Shown here in pieces: positions 46,783 through 56,848 of a stretch of 64,000 bases of DNA. The DNA comes from Methylomonas sp. AM2-LC. Lineage in GTDB: Bacteria > Pseudomonadota > Gammaproteobacteria > Methylococcales > Methylomonadaceae. The stretch lies in NCBI RefSeq assembly GCF_039904985.1, contig NZ_CP157005.1:2356001-2420000 (forward strand), given 5' to 3'. Below the pieces are notes generated by a model that saw only the letters and a list, made by a program, of their open reading frames with translations, ran no database searches and was not told the origin of the DNA. Both the position numbers and the translations under genes were made by a program. The stretch's first letter is position 1. Each line of letters opens with the position of its first letter.

Positions 46783-47403
46783 ATGAAAATTAAACACATT
46801 ATAAAAGCCATATTTGTTCTTGCTTATCTCTTTTCAACAACAGCTCATTCCGATACTTTTAGTCTAGAAGTAACGGCCAACATAGATGGGCGTTCTGACT
46901 TGATCATCTCTGGTAACAACGTAACTTGGCAACAATTTGATTATGGAACTGTTGGACTTTACAACCCAGATTTCTCTTCGACCATATTGAGTATGACCTC
47001 TACGGTAAATAACAATCAATCGCTAAATTATTACGTATGGAATCCGACTTGGCCTGACATGACGACTGGACTAAATAGTTATGGCAACGACGGAGGAGTA
47101 CTTTCATCTACTTTTTCAGGGTTATACCCAGGAGCACCACAACAACCATTTATCGTTACTCTAACAACAGAAGTAGGAAGGGGGACGATTTCATTAATAC
47201 AACTCCCCACTCTATCTAATCATTACACCACAATTGTAGACTTCAATGACAACCCAATCGGAGGTTCTGCGAACTATAAAGCATTGATAAATTTCTCTCC
47301 AGCGCCAGAAGTTGAAGAATGGGCAATGATGTTATTAGGTTTACCGCTGGTTGGTTGGGTTACTCGTCGTAAACAATCTGCCATGCAAATAGCTACAGCA
47401 TAA
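46783..47403 (+). CDS. PEP-CTERM protein
   Basis: A 206-aa protein with a signal peptide (IKAIFVLAYLFSTTAHS) and a C-terminal sorting tail: PAPEVEEW, hydrophobic AMMLLGLPLVGWV, then TRRK. The mature part is beta-rich with many Asn, Thr and aromatic residues. The ATG at 46783 is chosen over 46759 because the signal peptide then has a normal basic start. Function unknown; likely surface-displayed. It lies isolated between two RAYT elements. Confidence 0.8.
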   Translation: MKIKHIIKAIFVLAYLFSTTAHSDTFSLEVTANIDGRSDLIISGNNVTWQQFDYGTVGLYNPDFSSTILSMTSTVNNNQSLNYYVWNPTWPDMTTGLNSYGNDGGVLSSTFSGLYPGAPQQPFIVTLTTEVGRGTISLIQLPTLSNHYTTIVDFNDNPIGGSANYKALINFSPAPEVEEWAMMLLGLPLVGWVTRRKQSAMQIATA

Positions 47404-47488
47404 CTTTTGACAAGGATAGCCAGAATATTCTAAATCTGGCTATCCTGTGCTTCTTGATTCAGAGCACAACGGGGTCAAGCACAATGGG

Positions 47489-48443
47489 GTCAGGTCTTTC
47501 AATAACGCATTTTTATGTTAAAATAAATGTACAGCATATACAGAATGAATAACATAAATATATATGAAAGGTTAAACAATATGGCAAGACCTTTAAGAAT
47601 TGAATTAGCGGGCGGATTGTATCCTGTCACTTCGCGAGGAAATGCTCGTGATGATATTTTTTTAGACGATGAAGATAGATTATGTTGGCTGGAAATATTT
47701 GGTCAAGTTTGTGAGCGATTCAACTGGATATGCCATGCTTATTGTTTGATGACTAACCATTACCACGTTGTTATTGAAACCATTGAAGGTAATTTATCAG
47801 CTGGCATGCGGCAGTTAAATGGGGTTTATACTCAAAGTTTTAACCGCAGGCATCAACAGGTAGGGCATGTCTATCAGGGAAGATTTAAAGGAATTTTGGT
47901 TGAAAAAGAGAGCTATTTACTGGAATTGTCGCGATATGTGGTTTTGAATCCCGTTAGAGCGTTAATGGTGTCATTACCTGGACAATGGAAATGGAGTAGT
48001 TATAACGCTATGATTGATAGTGTAATACCCCCTAGATGGCTGCAAACGGATTGGTTATTGAGCCAATTTAGCCTTAATAGAGCACATGCAATAATTCAAT
48101 ATCTTGATTTTGTAAATGCTGGCGTTGGTTTGCCACCAATTTGGCAGAATTTACGCAATCAAATTTATTTAGGAAATAAAGACTTTGTTCTACAACTACA
48201 AAGCAATTTAAAAGGCAATTCCGAACTTATTAATGAAATTCCCAAGGCTCAACGGCGTCCACCCGCTGAACCGTTAGAGTTCTATAAGAATAAATATCAA
48301 AATAGGAAAGAAGGTATGAGGTTAGCATTCAAAACAGGCGACTTTACTTTACAACAAATAGCGACTATTTTTGGTGTGCATTACTCAACAGTTAGTCGAA
48401 CGGTAAAATGAAATTACTTGCATGTGTTATGGAAAGACCTGAC
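47489..48443 (+). mobile_element. RAYT/IS200-like element, copy 3 (complete)
   Basis: It has the same ends as copy 2, preceded by CACAATGG, with a second partial edge (AACGGGGTCA) just upstream. The leader contains the longer ATACAGAATGAATAAC segment. The right end, ATGGAAAGACCTGAC, is followed by ACCTATGCC in both copy 2 and copy 3, so the real right end may reach that far. Confidence 0.9.
47581..48411 (+). CDS. REP-associated tyrosine transposase (RAYT), copy 3
   Basis: Nearly identical to copy 2 (276 aa, HUH site and helix-turn-helix kept) but with His15 replaced by Pro in the conserved GGLYHVTSRG motif and Asp31 by Glu. The His15 change lies in a strongly conserved N-terminal strand, so activity may be lowered. 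Start chosen as in copy 2. Confidence 0.92.
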   Translation: MARPLRIELAGGLYPVTSRGNARDDIFLDDEDRLCWLEIFGQVCERFNWICHAYCLMTNHYHVVIETIEGNLSAGMRQLNGVYTQSFNRRHQQVGHVYQGRFKGILVEKESYLLELSRYVVLNPVRALMVSLPGQWKWSSYNAMIDSVIPPRWLQTDWLLSQFSLNRAHAIIQYLDFVNAGVGLPPIWQNLRNQIYLGNKDFVLQLQSNLKGNSELINEIPKAQRRPPAEPLEFYKNKYQNRKEGMRLAFKTGDFTLQQIATIFGVHYSTVSRTVK

Positions 48444-48481
48444 ACCTATGCCCCTTTCGAAAAATAGGTTTGCTTTGTAAA

Positions 48482-48516
48482 GTGTAAGAATATATCTTAC
48501 ACTAGCCTTTTATAAT
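48482..48516 (+). promoter_or_regulatory. ParD autoregulatory promoter and operator
   Basis: A perfect dyad GTGTAAGA-ATATA-TCTTACAC (48482-48502) lies just upstream of a -10 TATAAT (48511-48516). The parD start at 48534 follows AGGAG. The placement fits repression by ParD. Confidence 0.8.
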
Positions 48517-48533
48517 CCGGCCAGGAGAACAAC

Positions 48534-48794
48534 ATGGCACAAACACGAACCCAAACTGTTAGCCTGGGTGAGCACTGGAATAACCTCATTGACTCTTTGC
48601 TCAAGAGTGGACGCTATGCAAGTGTTAGTGAAATTATGCGTGACTCTTTACGATTGCTAGAAGAAAGAGAAGCAAACTCAAAACTGCAATCTTTACGCAC
48701 AGCCCTAATTGAAGGTGAAGAAAGTGGCGATGCTGGTGAATTAGAAATGGAAACAATCAGACTGGAAGCCAAAAAAGAAAGCGGTTTAGCCTGA
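48534..48794 (+). CDS. parD: ParD-type antitoxin
   Basis: An 86-aa protein with a ribbon-helix-helix N-terminus (TVSLGEHWNNLIDSLLKSGRYASVSEIMRDSLRLLEERE) typical of ParD. The acidic C-terminal part normally wraps around the ParE toxin. AGGAG lies 7 bases before the ATG. The following toxin gene is broken, so this antitoxin is an orphan in this window. Confidence 0.9.
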   Translation: MAQTRTQTVSLGEHWNNLIDSLLKSGRYASVSEIMRDSLRLLEEREANSKLQSLRTALIEGEESGDAGELEMETIRLEAKKESGLA

Positions 48795-48796
48795 AA

Positions 48797-48959
48797 ATGC
48801 GCAAAATCCATACTCAGGCCCTCGCAAAACAGGATCTAAAAAATATCTGGCTTTACTAGTTTAACAACTGGGTAGAGAAGCAGGCGGATTTTTATTTTGA
48901 TGAATTAAATGATGCTTTCGCTTTAATCGCTGAAAATCCGGAATTGGGCTTTGCCTGTG
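48797..48959 (+). pseudogene. parE: ParE toxin remnant with in-frame stop
   Basis: Reading from the ATG at 48797 gives MRKIHTQALAKQDLKNIWLY, then a TAG at 48857-48859, then FNNWVEKQADFYFDELNDAF and ALIAENPELG. This matches the first half of ParE. Homology ends near 48959 and the C-terminal half is missing. Both a nonsense mutation and a truncation mark it as dead. Confidence 0.85.
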
Positions 48960-49294
48960 ATTGCATTGGTGAGCGTAGCATACCAACAAGGTCAGTTCTC
49001 TGATCCGACACGAGTTGTCGGATTTTTTTGCTCAAAATTCGCTGACGACACCAATCAGCGATTACGTGAATACTCCACATCGCAATCAACAGTGTTTGCT
49101 TGTGCCATGATTCGTTGAATCGGCAATTCGCAATTTTCAGATTTATTCAAAAAATAATCGGTCTAAGTGCTGGATTTTTATTGAATTGCAATTTTTCGTT
49201 AGTGCTTGATGAATCTGAATTTACGTAAAAGTGCTATATTTGCAAGCAATTTTATCTTTTTTTTACACGCATTCACTTAATTAGAAAGGACGCA
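48960..49294. other. Intergenic region before the type I R-M operon
   Basis: About 335 bases with no gene. It should contain the hsdM promoter; AAAGGA precedes the hsdM ATG. No repeat was recognised. Confidence 0.5.
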
Positions 49295-51622
49295 ATGTCG
49301 CAAACCCCCAACAACTTAGCTGCCTACATCTGGTCACTCGCAGACTTGTTACGTGGTGACTTTAAACAAAGTCAGTATGGTCGTATCATCCTGCCTTTTA
49401 CCTTGTTACGTCGCCTTGAATGCGTATTGGCAGACAGCAAAGATGCCGTGTTAGCTCAGGTTAAAAAAGTACAAGCCATGAACTTGCCAGAAGAGGCGCA
49501 GGAAAAGTTGCTACTCAGAGCTGCCAATGACTTGAAGTTTTACAACACCTCAAAAATGGACTTGTCCACACTAGGCGAAGCAGGTATCGCCGCCAATCTT
49601 ACCGCCTATATCCAAGGCTTTTCCAAAGATGCGCGTGAGATTTTTGAACACTTTAATTTTTTAGAATTTATTGGTTTACTCAATGATGCGAACCTGCTCT
49701 ACAAAATTGTGCAAAAAGTCAGAACAACCGATTTAAGTCCCAAGGTCATTTCAAATCATGACATGGGTTTAGTGTTTGAAGAACTGATACGCCGTTTTGC
49801 TGAAAGCTCAAACGAAACCGCTGGCGAACACTTTACACCGCGTGACATTATCCGCCTTACGACCTCGCTGGTATTCATGGAAGATGATGACGCCCTTACA
49901 AAACCCGGCATCATTCGCACCATTTATGACCCGACTGCCGGCACAGGTGGTTTCCTTTCTGCGGGCATGGAATACGTTCACGAACTTAATCCGCAAACTA
50001 AAATGGTTAGCTATGGTCAGGAGCTTAATCCAGAAAGTTATGCCATTTGCAAAGCGGATATGCTGATTAAAGGCCAAGAAGTCATAAATATCAAACTGGG
50101 TAATACTTTATCCAATGACCAGCTCTACGCTGATAAATTTGACTACATGCTCTCCAATCCACCTTTTGGCGTTGACTGGAAAAAAATTGAAACTGACATC
50201 AAAGACGAACATACGCTAAAAGGTTTTGATGGTCGTTTTGGTCCAGGATTGCCGCGTGTTTCCGATGGTTCATTACTGTTCTTATTGCATCTGATCAGCA
50301 AATTACGCGATTCAGCGAAGGGTGGTGCCCGCATTGGTATTATTCTCAACGGCTCACCGCTGTTCACTGGCGGTGCAGGTTCTGGAGAATCGGAAATACG
50401 TCGTTACATCCTAGAAGCTGATTTGTTAGAAGCCATCGTTGCGTTGCCAACGGACATGTTTTACAACACCGGCATTTCTACCTATGTATGGGTGTTATCC
50501 AATAAAAAGGCAGCGGAACGCAAAGGCAAAGTTCAGTTGATCAACGGCGTCAACTTGTGCGGCAAAATGCGCAAGTCCTTAGGCAGTAAGCGTAACGTTA
50601 TGGATGACGACGATATTGCGACGATTACACGTTGCTTTGGTGCTTATGAAGTAGTGGATGCGCGTGAGCTGGATAAACCCGCAGAACAAAAAAGCAATCG
50701 CGGTCGTCAATCAGCCAATCCAAAATCCGAAGCTGCAAAAACCTTTGCCAGCAAAATCTTTAATACCTATCAATTCGGCTATCGTCGCATCACCATTGAA
50801 CGTCCGTTACGCGAATCCTATCAATTTAGCGATGAACGCATAGACACCTTACGTTTTGACAGTGGTGCGTTAACTGCTGCGATGCAATGGGTTTATGCAG
50901 AATATGCAACAGAAGACAGCTGGTCAGAGTCACCTGATTGTAAAAATTACGGTGATTTAACAGAACACTTTGAGGCGATACGCAAACACTGCAAAAGTCA
51001 CTTTAGCGAACTCAAAGAAAAACAGCTCAAAGACCTGTTGGATCGTAATCTTTGGCTTGATCAAAAAAAGCTACTGCTTAAAGCCCGACAATTGCAGACA
51101 GCCATTGGTTTAGAACAGCATGACGATATGAATCGGTTTGATGATGCTCTCAATGCCGCTAGTAAGAAAGCCGCTGTCGACCTGGACGCAAAAGATAAGA
51201 AACAAATTAAAGCGGCTGTCAGCTGGAAAAATCCTGCTGCGGAAAAAGTGATTAAAAAAATTCATAAAGGTAAAGCGAATCCGATCTACGGCTTATTTGC
51301 AGTGGATGGACAAATCATTGAGTACCAAGCCGATAGCGATCTTCGTGATAATGAGAATGTACCACTTGACCCTAGTCAGACAGTGAATGCCATTAACGAA
51401 GCCTATTTCATCAAAGAAGTGCAACCGCATGTGCCGGATGCCTGGATAGATGCCAGTAAAAAGGATGATAAAGATCAGCAAATTGGTATTGTCGGTTATG
51501 AAATTCCGTTTAACAGGCATTTTTATCAGTACCAGCCGCCAAGAGACTTAATTGAGATTGACGCTGATTTGGATGCAGTGAGTGCAGAGATTATGCTACT
51601 GCTGCAAGAGGTACATTCGTAA
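49295..51622 (+). CDS. hsdM: Type I restriction-modification N6-adenine methyltransferase
   Basis: A 775-aa modification subunit. The SAM-binding motif is [12 protein letters not shown] (~213-224) and the catalytic NPPFG of adenine methylases is at ~288-292. The N-terminal HsdM helical domain is present. It is longer than the usual ~500 aa: about 250 extra residues after position 520 are unassigned, as in some larger HsdM proteins. It methylates adenines at the site chosen by HsdS. Its stop overlaps the hsdS start (TAATG). Confidence 0.95.
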   Translation: MSQTPNNLAAYIWSLADLLRGDFKQSQYGRIILPFTLLRRLECVLADSKDAVLAQVKKVQAMNLPEEAQEKLLLRAANDLKFYNTSKMDLSTLGEAGIAANLTAYIQGFSKDAREIFEHFNFLEFIGLLNDANLLYKIVQKVRTTDLSPKVISNHDMGLVFEELIRRFAESSNETAGEHFTPRDIIRLTTSLVFMEDDDALTKPGIIRTIYDPTAGTGGFLSAGMEYVHELNPQTKMVSYGQELNPESYAICKADMLIKGQEVINIKLGNTLSNDQLYADKFDYMLSNPPFGVDWKKIETDIKDEHTLKGFDGRFGPGLPRVSDGSLLFLLHLISKLRDSAKGGARIGIILNGSPLFTGGAGSGESEIRRYILEADLLEAIVALPTDMFYNTGISTYVWVLSNKKAAERKGKVQLINGVNLCGKMRKSLGSKRNVMDDDDIATITRCFGAYEVVDARELDKPAEQKSNRGRQSANPKSEAAKTFASKIFNTYQFGYRRITIERPLRESYQFSDERIDTLRFDSGALTAAMQWVYAEYATEDSWSESPDCKNYGDLTEHFEAIRKHCKSHFSELKEKQLKDLLDRNLWLDQKKLLLKARQLQTAIGLEQHDDMNRFDDALNAASKKAAVDLDAKDKKQIKAAVSWKNPAAEKVIKKIHKGKANPIYGLFAVDGQIIEYQADSDLRDNENVPLDPSQTVNAINEAYFIKEVQPHVPDAWIDASKKDDKDQQIGIVGYEIPFNRHFYQYQPPRDLIEIDADLDAVSAEIMLLLQEVHS

Positions 51623-52998
51623 TGACTGGTCGTTATCAAGCTTACCCAGAATATAAGAATTCTGAGGTTGATTGGATTGGTAAGTATCCATCAAGCTGGA
51701 ATATCACTCGTGTTAAATTCGAGTCTTACGTCAAAGCTCGTGTTGGCTGGCATGGATTAAAATCTGATGACTTCACAGATGAAGGTCCTTACTTAGTAAC
51801 AGGTTCAGATTTCAGAGGTTCTAATATTAAATGGGAAGATTGCTATCACTGTGATTTAGAAAGATATGATCAGGACCCCTATATCCAATTGCAAGAGGGT
51901 GATCTTTTAATTACTAAAGATGGAACCATTGGAAAAGTCGCACTAGTGAATAATTTATTAGGGAGGGCTACACTTAATAGCGGTGTTTTCGTTGTAAGAC
52001 CATTAGGCCAAAACTACACAAGTAGATTTTATTTTTGGCTATTACAGTCAAGCGTTTTTACTGGTTTTGTAGATTTCAACAAAACAGGAAGCACTATCGT
52101 TCATCTATATCAAGATACATTCGTAAATTTCAAGTATGCGATGCCTGCCTATAGTGAGCAGTTAGTGATAAACAACTTCCTAGACCACGAAACCGCCAAA
52201 ATAGACACCCTGATTGAAAAACAGCAACAACTAATCCAACTGCTAAAAGAAAAACGTCAGGCGGTGATTAGTCATGCTGTGACCAAAGGTTTAAATCCTG
52301 ATGTGCCTATGCGGGATTCTGGGGTTGAGTGGTTGGGTGAAGTACCGGAACATTGGGATGTAGCAAGATTAAAGCATTTATTAACCAATATTAAAGCGGG
52401 GCCGTTTGGTTCTAGCTTAACTAAAGATATGTATGTAAAATCTGGTTACAGAGTTTATGGTCAAGAACAAGTCATTCCAGACGACTTTAACTTAGGTGAT
52501 TACTACATTTCTGAAGAAAAATACCAAGAACTTAAGCAGTATCAAATTGCAACCGATGACATACTCATAAGCTGCGTTGGAACATTTGGAAAAATTGCGA
52601 TTGTTCCTCCTGACATTGAACTCGGCGTAATAAACCCACGACTTATAAGGCTACGGTGCGCAACGTCAGTGACACCCAGCTACCTTGTGACATTGCTAAG
52701 AAGTATGGTGGTGTTTGAACAGTTTTCACTGTTAAGTCGTGGTGGCACAATGGATGTAATTAACATTGGAACACTTAACGAAATTATCCTGCCTGTTCCC
52801 GAAATTAGTGAGCAAGACGTAATATTGCAATTTGTTTATAACGAAACCACCAAACTCGACATTCTAATAAATAAAGCCAGTTCTGCAATAGAACTAATGC
52901 AAGAACGCCGCACCGCCCTAATCTCCGCCGCTGTTACAGGAAAAATAGATGTCAGAAACTGGCAACCTCCACAAACGAATACCACTGAAGCTTCATGA
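51622..52998 (+). CDS. hsdS: Type I restriction specificity subunit
   Basis: A 458-aa protein with two target-recognition domains. Each begins with a similar motif (DWIGKYPSSWNITRVKF and EWLGEVPEHWDVARLKHLL). They are separated and followed by conserved coiled-coil spacers (QQQLIQLLKEKRQAVISHAV and the related ELMQERRTALISAAV). It reads a bipartite DNA sequence and directs both methylation and cleavage. The recognition site cannot be told from the sequence. Overlaps hsdR by four bases. Confidence 0.95.
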   Translation: MTGRYQAYPEYKNSEVDWIGKYPSSWNITRVKFESYVKARVGWHGLKSDDFTDEGPYLVTGSDFRGSNIKWEDCYHCDLERYDQDPYIQLQEGDLLITKDGTIGKVALVNNLLGRATLNSGVFVVRPLGQNYTSRFYFWLLQSSVFTGFVDFNKTGSTIVHLYQDTFVNFKYAMPAYSEQLVINNFLDHETAKIDTLIEKQQQLIQLLKEKRQAVISHAVTKGLNPDVPMRDSGVEWLGEVPEHWDVARLKHLLTNIKAGPFGSSLTKDMYVKSGYRVYGQEQVIPDDFNLGDYYISEEKYQELKQYQIATDDILISCVGTFGKIAIVPPDIELGVINPRLIRLRCATSVTPSYLVTLLRSMVVFEQFSLLSRGGTMDVINIGTLNEIILPVPEISEQDVILQFVYNETTKLDILINKASSAIELMQERRTALISAAVTGKIDVRNWQPPQTNTTEAS

Positions 52999-55900
52999 AC
53001 ACTGTATACGGACATAACAAAGCCAATGAATTACCGTTTCAAAACGACATCATTGAGCATCTGCTGGCTAATGGTTGGTTGCTAGGTAAATCTGAAAACT
53101 ACAATCGTGAATTAGCGTTGTATCCAGAAGATTTACTAGGTTTTGTGCAGGAAACCCAAGATGTCCAATGGCAAAAATTCTGTGCGCTTTACCCAAATAA
53201 TCCAGAGCAAAAGTTTTTAGAACGTGTAGCTAGTCAGCTAAACAAATCCGACCCCAATGCCGCCAATAAAGAAATGCGCACCTTTGGCACCTTGGGTGTA
53301 TTGCGTCACGAACTACGTGATAGAGGTACGCGCTTCAGCCTGTGTCAGTTTAAGCCAGAGCATGATCTAAACCCCGAGACCTTGGCGCGTTATCAAAAAA
53401 ATCGTTGTCGTGTCGTGCCTGAGTTGGTGTATAGCCCTTGGGCGACTGCGCAGCAGTTAGCGGAAACCGATACAAAAGCCAAAGCCTGGCGCATTGACTT
53501 GGTGTTGTTTGTCAACGGATTGCCAGTAGCGACCTTAGAGCTAAAGTCAGAATTCAAACAAGCGGTTCATAATGCGATTAAGCAATACAAAACCACACGT
53601 CATGCTGTTGATCCTGTCACTAAGAAACCAGAGCCATTATTAACGTTTAAGCGCGGTGCTTTGGTGCACTTTGCAGTGAGTCAATATGAAGTCTACATGG
53701 CTACGCGCTTGGAAGGTGCCAACACTGTTTTTCTGCCGTTTAATAAAGGTACAGCAGAGGGCGGTGCGGGTAACGATATTCCACATGATGTGAACCAATA
53801 CGCGACTGGTTACTTGTGGAACGAGGTTTTAGTTCCTGCCAATTTGTTGAATATTTTAGCGCGTTTTGTTCATTTACAGATTGAGGAAAAAGAAGACTGG
53901 GAAGGCCGTAAGTACAAGAAAGAGGCGTTGATATTTCCGCGTTACCACCAATTGGATGTCGTCAAAAAACTGATAGCTGCTGCGCGTAGTGAAGGCACAG
54001 GCCACAAATACCTGATTCAACATAGCGCAGGTTCTGGTAAATCTAATTCTATTGCCTGGACAGCGCATCAACTCTCGTCGCTATATGACGCAAACGGCCA
54101 TAAGCAGTTTGATTCGGTGATTATCGTTACAGATAGAACCGTACTGGATGACCAACTCCAAGACACCATCTATCAGTTTGAACATGTGGATGGCGTAGTT
54201 GGACGGATTAACAACAAAGAAGGCGATGGCTCAAAATCAGAAAAATTAGCGGCAGCACTGGAAAAATCCCAACCGATTATCATTGTGACGATTCAGACCT
54301 TTCCGTATGTGCTGAAAGCGATAGAAAACAGCGTCAGTTTAAAAGAGCGTTGCTATGCCATCATCGCCGATGAAGCGCATTCGTCGCAAAGCGGTTCTAC
54401 AGCGCGTCAACTCAAAGAAGTGCTGATGATTGAGGCTGCGGAAGAGAGCGAAGAAGAATTTACAACAGAGGATATTTTGGATGCGGCCATAGCCTCGCGT
54501 CGCGCCTCCAAGAATGTCAGTTATTTTGCTTTTACCGCGACACCTAAAACGAAAACGTTAGAGTTATTTGGTCGCTGTCCTAATCCAAACGAGGAGCCGT
54601 CAAAAGACAATCTGCCAGAGGCGTACCATGTCTACAGTATGCGTCAGGCGATTGAAGAAGGCTTTATTCTGGATGTGTTGAAGAACTATACCAATTACAA
54701 GGTCGCTTATAACTTGGCGCTAAAAATCCAAGGCACTGACCAGGAAGTTGAAAGCAAAAAAGCTAAGGTCAAACTCAATCAATGGGTGCGACTGCACGAC
54801 TACAATATTTCGCAGAAGGTGCAGATTATTGTTGAGCATTTTAAAGACAATGTAATGGGTCTGTTAGGTAGACAGGCAAAGGCAATGGTCGTTACCAGTT
54901 CTCGCAAAGAGGCGGTGCGTTATAAGCTGAGCTTTGATAAATACATCAAGGCCAAAGGTTACCAAAATATTCATGCTTTAGTCGCTTTCTCTGGTGAGGT
55001 GGAATTTAACAGCAAAGATCCGAACACTGAGGGTTTGATTGGTGAAAAGTTTAGCGAAAGCTCCATGAACCCCAATCTCAAAGGTCGCGATATGCGTAAA
55101 GCCTTTGATAGCGACGACTATCAAGTCATGCTGGTTGCAAACAAATTCCAGACAGGATTTGATCAGCCTAAGCTCTGCGCAATGTACGTGGATAAAAAAC
55201 TAGGTGGCGTGGAATGTGTACAGACCTTGTCACGACTCAATCGTACCTATCCAGGCAAAGCGGAAACCGGCACCTATATCCTGGATTTTTTTAACGATCC
55301 AGACGATATTCTCAAAGCATTTCAACCTTATTACCAAACTGCTGAACTCGCTGATGTCTCTGACCCTGACTTAATCTTTGATCTGTATGACAAACTGAGA
55401 GCCGCCAATATCTTTACGTGGCAGGAAGTAGAACAGTTTTGCGTAGCCTTTTTTGTCAAAAGCAAAAGCAATGCGGCACTGGCTAATATTTGCAAACCTG
55501 CGGTTGATCGCTGGCAAAAACGGTACAAATCGGCGGTTGATGCCTACAAACAAGCCAAAGAAATATTTGAACGCACCAAGAAGAAAACAGCTGACCCCGT
55601 ATTGATCGCCAATGCAGAAAATAGCTTTAAACAGTGCAAGCAGGAAAAAGATGCCTTGGAAATCTTTAAGAAAGATTTAGGCTCATTCGTGCGCTTTTAT
55701 GAGTTTATGTCCCAAATTGTGGATTATGACGACAAGGCCTTAGAAAAGCTCAGCTTGTATGCCCGTAACCTCCGCCCGTTGCTGCGCGAAACCTTTATGG
55801 AAGAAGACAGCATAGATTTAGATAACGTGACGTTGAGTCATTACCGTCTGTCTATTATCAAAAAGCAAGATCTGAAACTTAAAGAAGATGCGGCAGACTA

Positions 55901-56264
55901 TAAGCTGGTACCGGGTAATGATATAGGCTCTGCAAAACCAAGCGATAGAAAAGAAGAACTCTTGTCGCAAATCATTAACCGTTTAAACGAACTATTTATT
56001 ACTGACAGCCTGACAGAAAAAGACCTGGTCAATTACGCTTATACGATCAGAGACAAAGTCAGTGAAAATGCGATTGTTATGAAGCAAATTGCGAATAATA
56101 CTCCTGAACAAGCATTATTAGGTGGTTTTAGAAAAGCTGTTGATGATGCCATTATGGATAGCAGCGAGGCTCACCAAAATCAGATGATGCAGTTATTATC
56201 CGATCCAACAAAAGCAGCAAACTTTGCTAAGGTTGTGTTTGATTTGTTGAAGTTTGCGGAATGA
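52995..56264 (+). CDS. hsdR: Type I restriction endonuclease subunit
   Basis: A 1089-aa motor nuclease. The N-terminal PD-(D/E)xK nuclease is seen as IDLVLFVNGLPVATLELKSEFK (~171-192). The helicase part has Walker A SAGSGKSNSIAW (~344), DRTVLDDQL, DEAH at ~459-462, FTATPKTKTLELFG and the motif VI region QTLSRLNRTYPGK. It translocates DNA and cuts unmodified DNA as part of the R2M2S complex. A 60-bp palindrome follows the stop. Confidence 0.96.
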   Translation: MNTVYGHNKANELPFQNDIIEHLLANGWLLGKSENYNRELALYPEDLLGFVQETQDVQWQKFCALYPNNPEQKFLERVASQLNKSDPNAANKEMRTFGTLGVLRHELRDRGTRFSLCQFKPEHDLNPETLARYQKNRCRVVPELVYSPWATAQQLAETDTKAKAWRIDLVLFVNGLPVATLELKSEFKQAVHNAIKQYKTTRHAVDPVTKKPEPLLTFKRGALVHFAVSQYEVYMATRLEGANTVFLPFNKGTAEGGAGNDIPHDVNQYATGYLWNEVLVPANLLNILARFVHLQIEEKEDWEGRKYKKEALIFPRYHQLDVVKKLIAAARSEGTGHKYLIQHSAGSGKSNSIAWTAHQLSSLYDANGHKQFDSVIIVTDRTVLDDQLQDTIYQFEHVDGVVGRINNKEGDGSKSEKLAAALEKSQPIIIVTIQTFPYVLKAIENSVSLKERCYAIIADEAHSSQSGSTARQLKEVLMIEAAEESEEEFTTEDILDAAIASRRASKNVSYFAFTATPKTKTLELFGRCPNPNEEPSKDNLPEAYHVYSMRQAIEEGFILDVLKNYTNYKVAYNLALKIQGTDQEVESKKAKVKLNQWVRLHDYNISQKVQIIVEHFKDNVMGLLGRQAKAMVVTSSRKEAVRYKLSFDKYIKAKGYQNIHALVAFSGEVEFNSKDPNTEGLIGEKFSESSMNPNLKGRDMRKAFDSDDYQVMLVANKFQTGFDQPKLCAMYVDKKLGGVECVQTLSRLNRTYPGKAETGTYILDFFNDPDDILKAFQPYYQTAELADVSDPDLIFDLYDKLRAANIFTWQEVEQFCVAFFVKSKSNAALANICKPAVDRWQKRYKSAVDAYKQAKEIFERTKKKTADPVLIANAENSFKQCKQEKDALEIFKKDLGSFVRFYEFMSQIVDYDDKALEKLSLYARNLRPLLRETFMEEDSIDLDNVTLSHYRLSIIKKQDLKLKEDAADYKLVPGNDIGSAKPSDRKEELLSQIINRLNELFITDSLTEKDLVNYAYTIRDKVSENAIVMKQIANNTPEQALLGGFRKAVDDAIMDSSEAHQNQMMQLLSDPTKAANFAKVVFDLLKFAE

Positions 56265-56312
56265 ATCAGAAATATGGCTATCCGCCTGATATGCAGTTGT
56301 TAGCGTAAAACC

Positions 56313-56372
56313 AACGGGCTCAGTTCCAATATTCCAACATCACGATGTTGGAATATTGGAACTGAGCCCGTT
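56313..56372. repeat. 60-bp perfect palindrome after hsdR
   Basis: The arms start AACGGGCTCAGTTCCAATAT (56313-56341) and the 29-base right arm (56344-56372) is its exact complement, with only AC between. It lies 49 bases after the hsdR stop. It could end transcription of the operon, but its length and tiny loop would make it a cruciform. Confidence 0.9.
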
Positions 56373-56827
56373 ATGTTTTCTATTTCCAACCCTAGAATAC
56401 AAATAGCCCTAAATAATTGACATATGATGTTAAGCTTGCGCCTAGCCAAACCTACCAGATTGAAATTAAATAATTTTTCGTTAAGGTGGTGCCATTCAGG
56501 CATTGCCCCATTTTGTGCTATGCTGCTGGTGAGCGTAACAATCAACAACCCTGTTCCCAGTGGGGCTGCACATTTCTACCCTTTTTTAATCAGGTGGCTC
56601 AGTTTATCGGACAGCTAATAAAAAAGTGTTTGGGCTAGTCGTATTTCTGCTAAAGTTGCTTATATATACAAATAATGGTTAATAAATATACCCATTATTT
56701 ACCTATTAAATCCCTAGTATTATTGATGGTTAATCAATGCATTTTGTTAGTTAATATACGCAGTAATTAGGTTGTTTACTTAAGTCTATTTAAATAACCT
56801 GACAATTTCTGTTTTGTTCAAAGAGGA
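56373..56827. other. Intergenic region, probable decayed repeat
   Basis: No gene is supported. A 64-codon ORF (56424-56618) contains NPVPSGAAHFYPFLIRWLSLS, a phrase seen in spurious proteins translated from widespread repeats, so it was rejected as a gene. The last 150 bases are AT-rich and probably hold the promoter of the kinase at 56849. Confidence 0.45.
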
Positions 56828-56848
56828 TTGTTTTTACTTATTGTTAAA

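Noticed and set aside
56424..56618. 64-codon ORF with NPVPSGAAHFYPF
   Set aside because: The phrase recurs in spurious ORFs from repeats; there is no ribosome site or other support.
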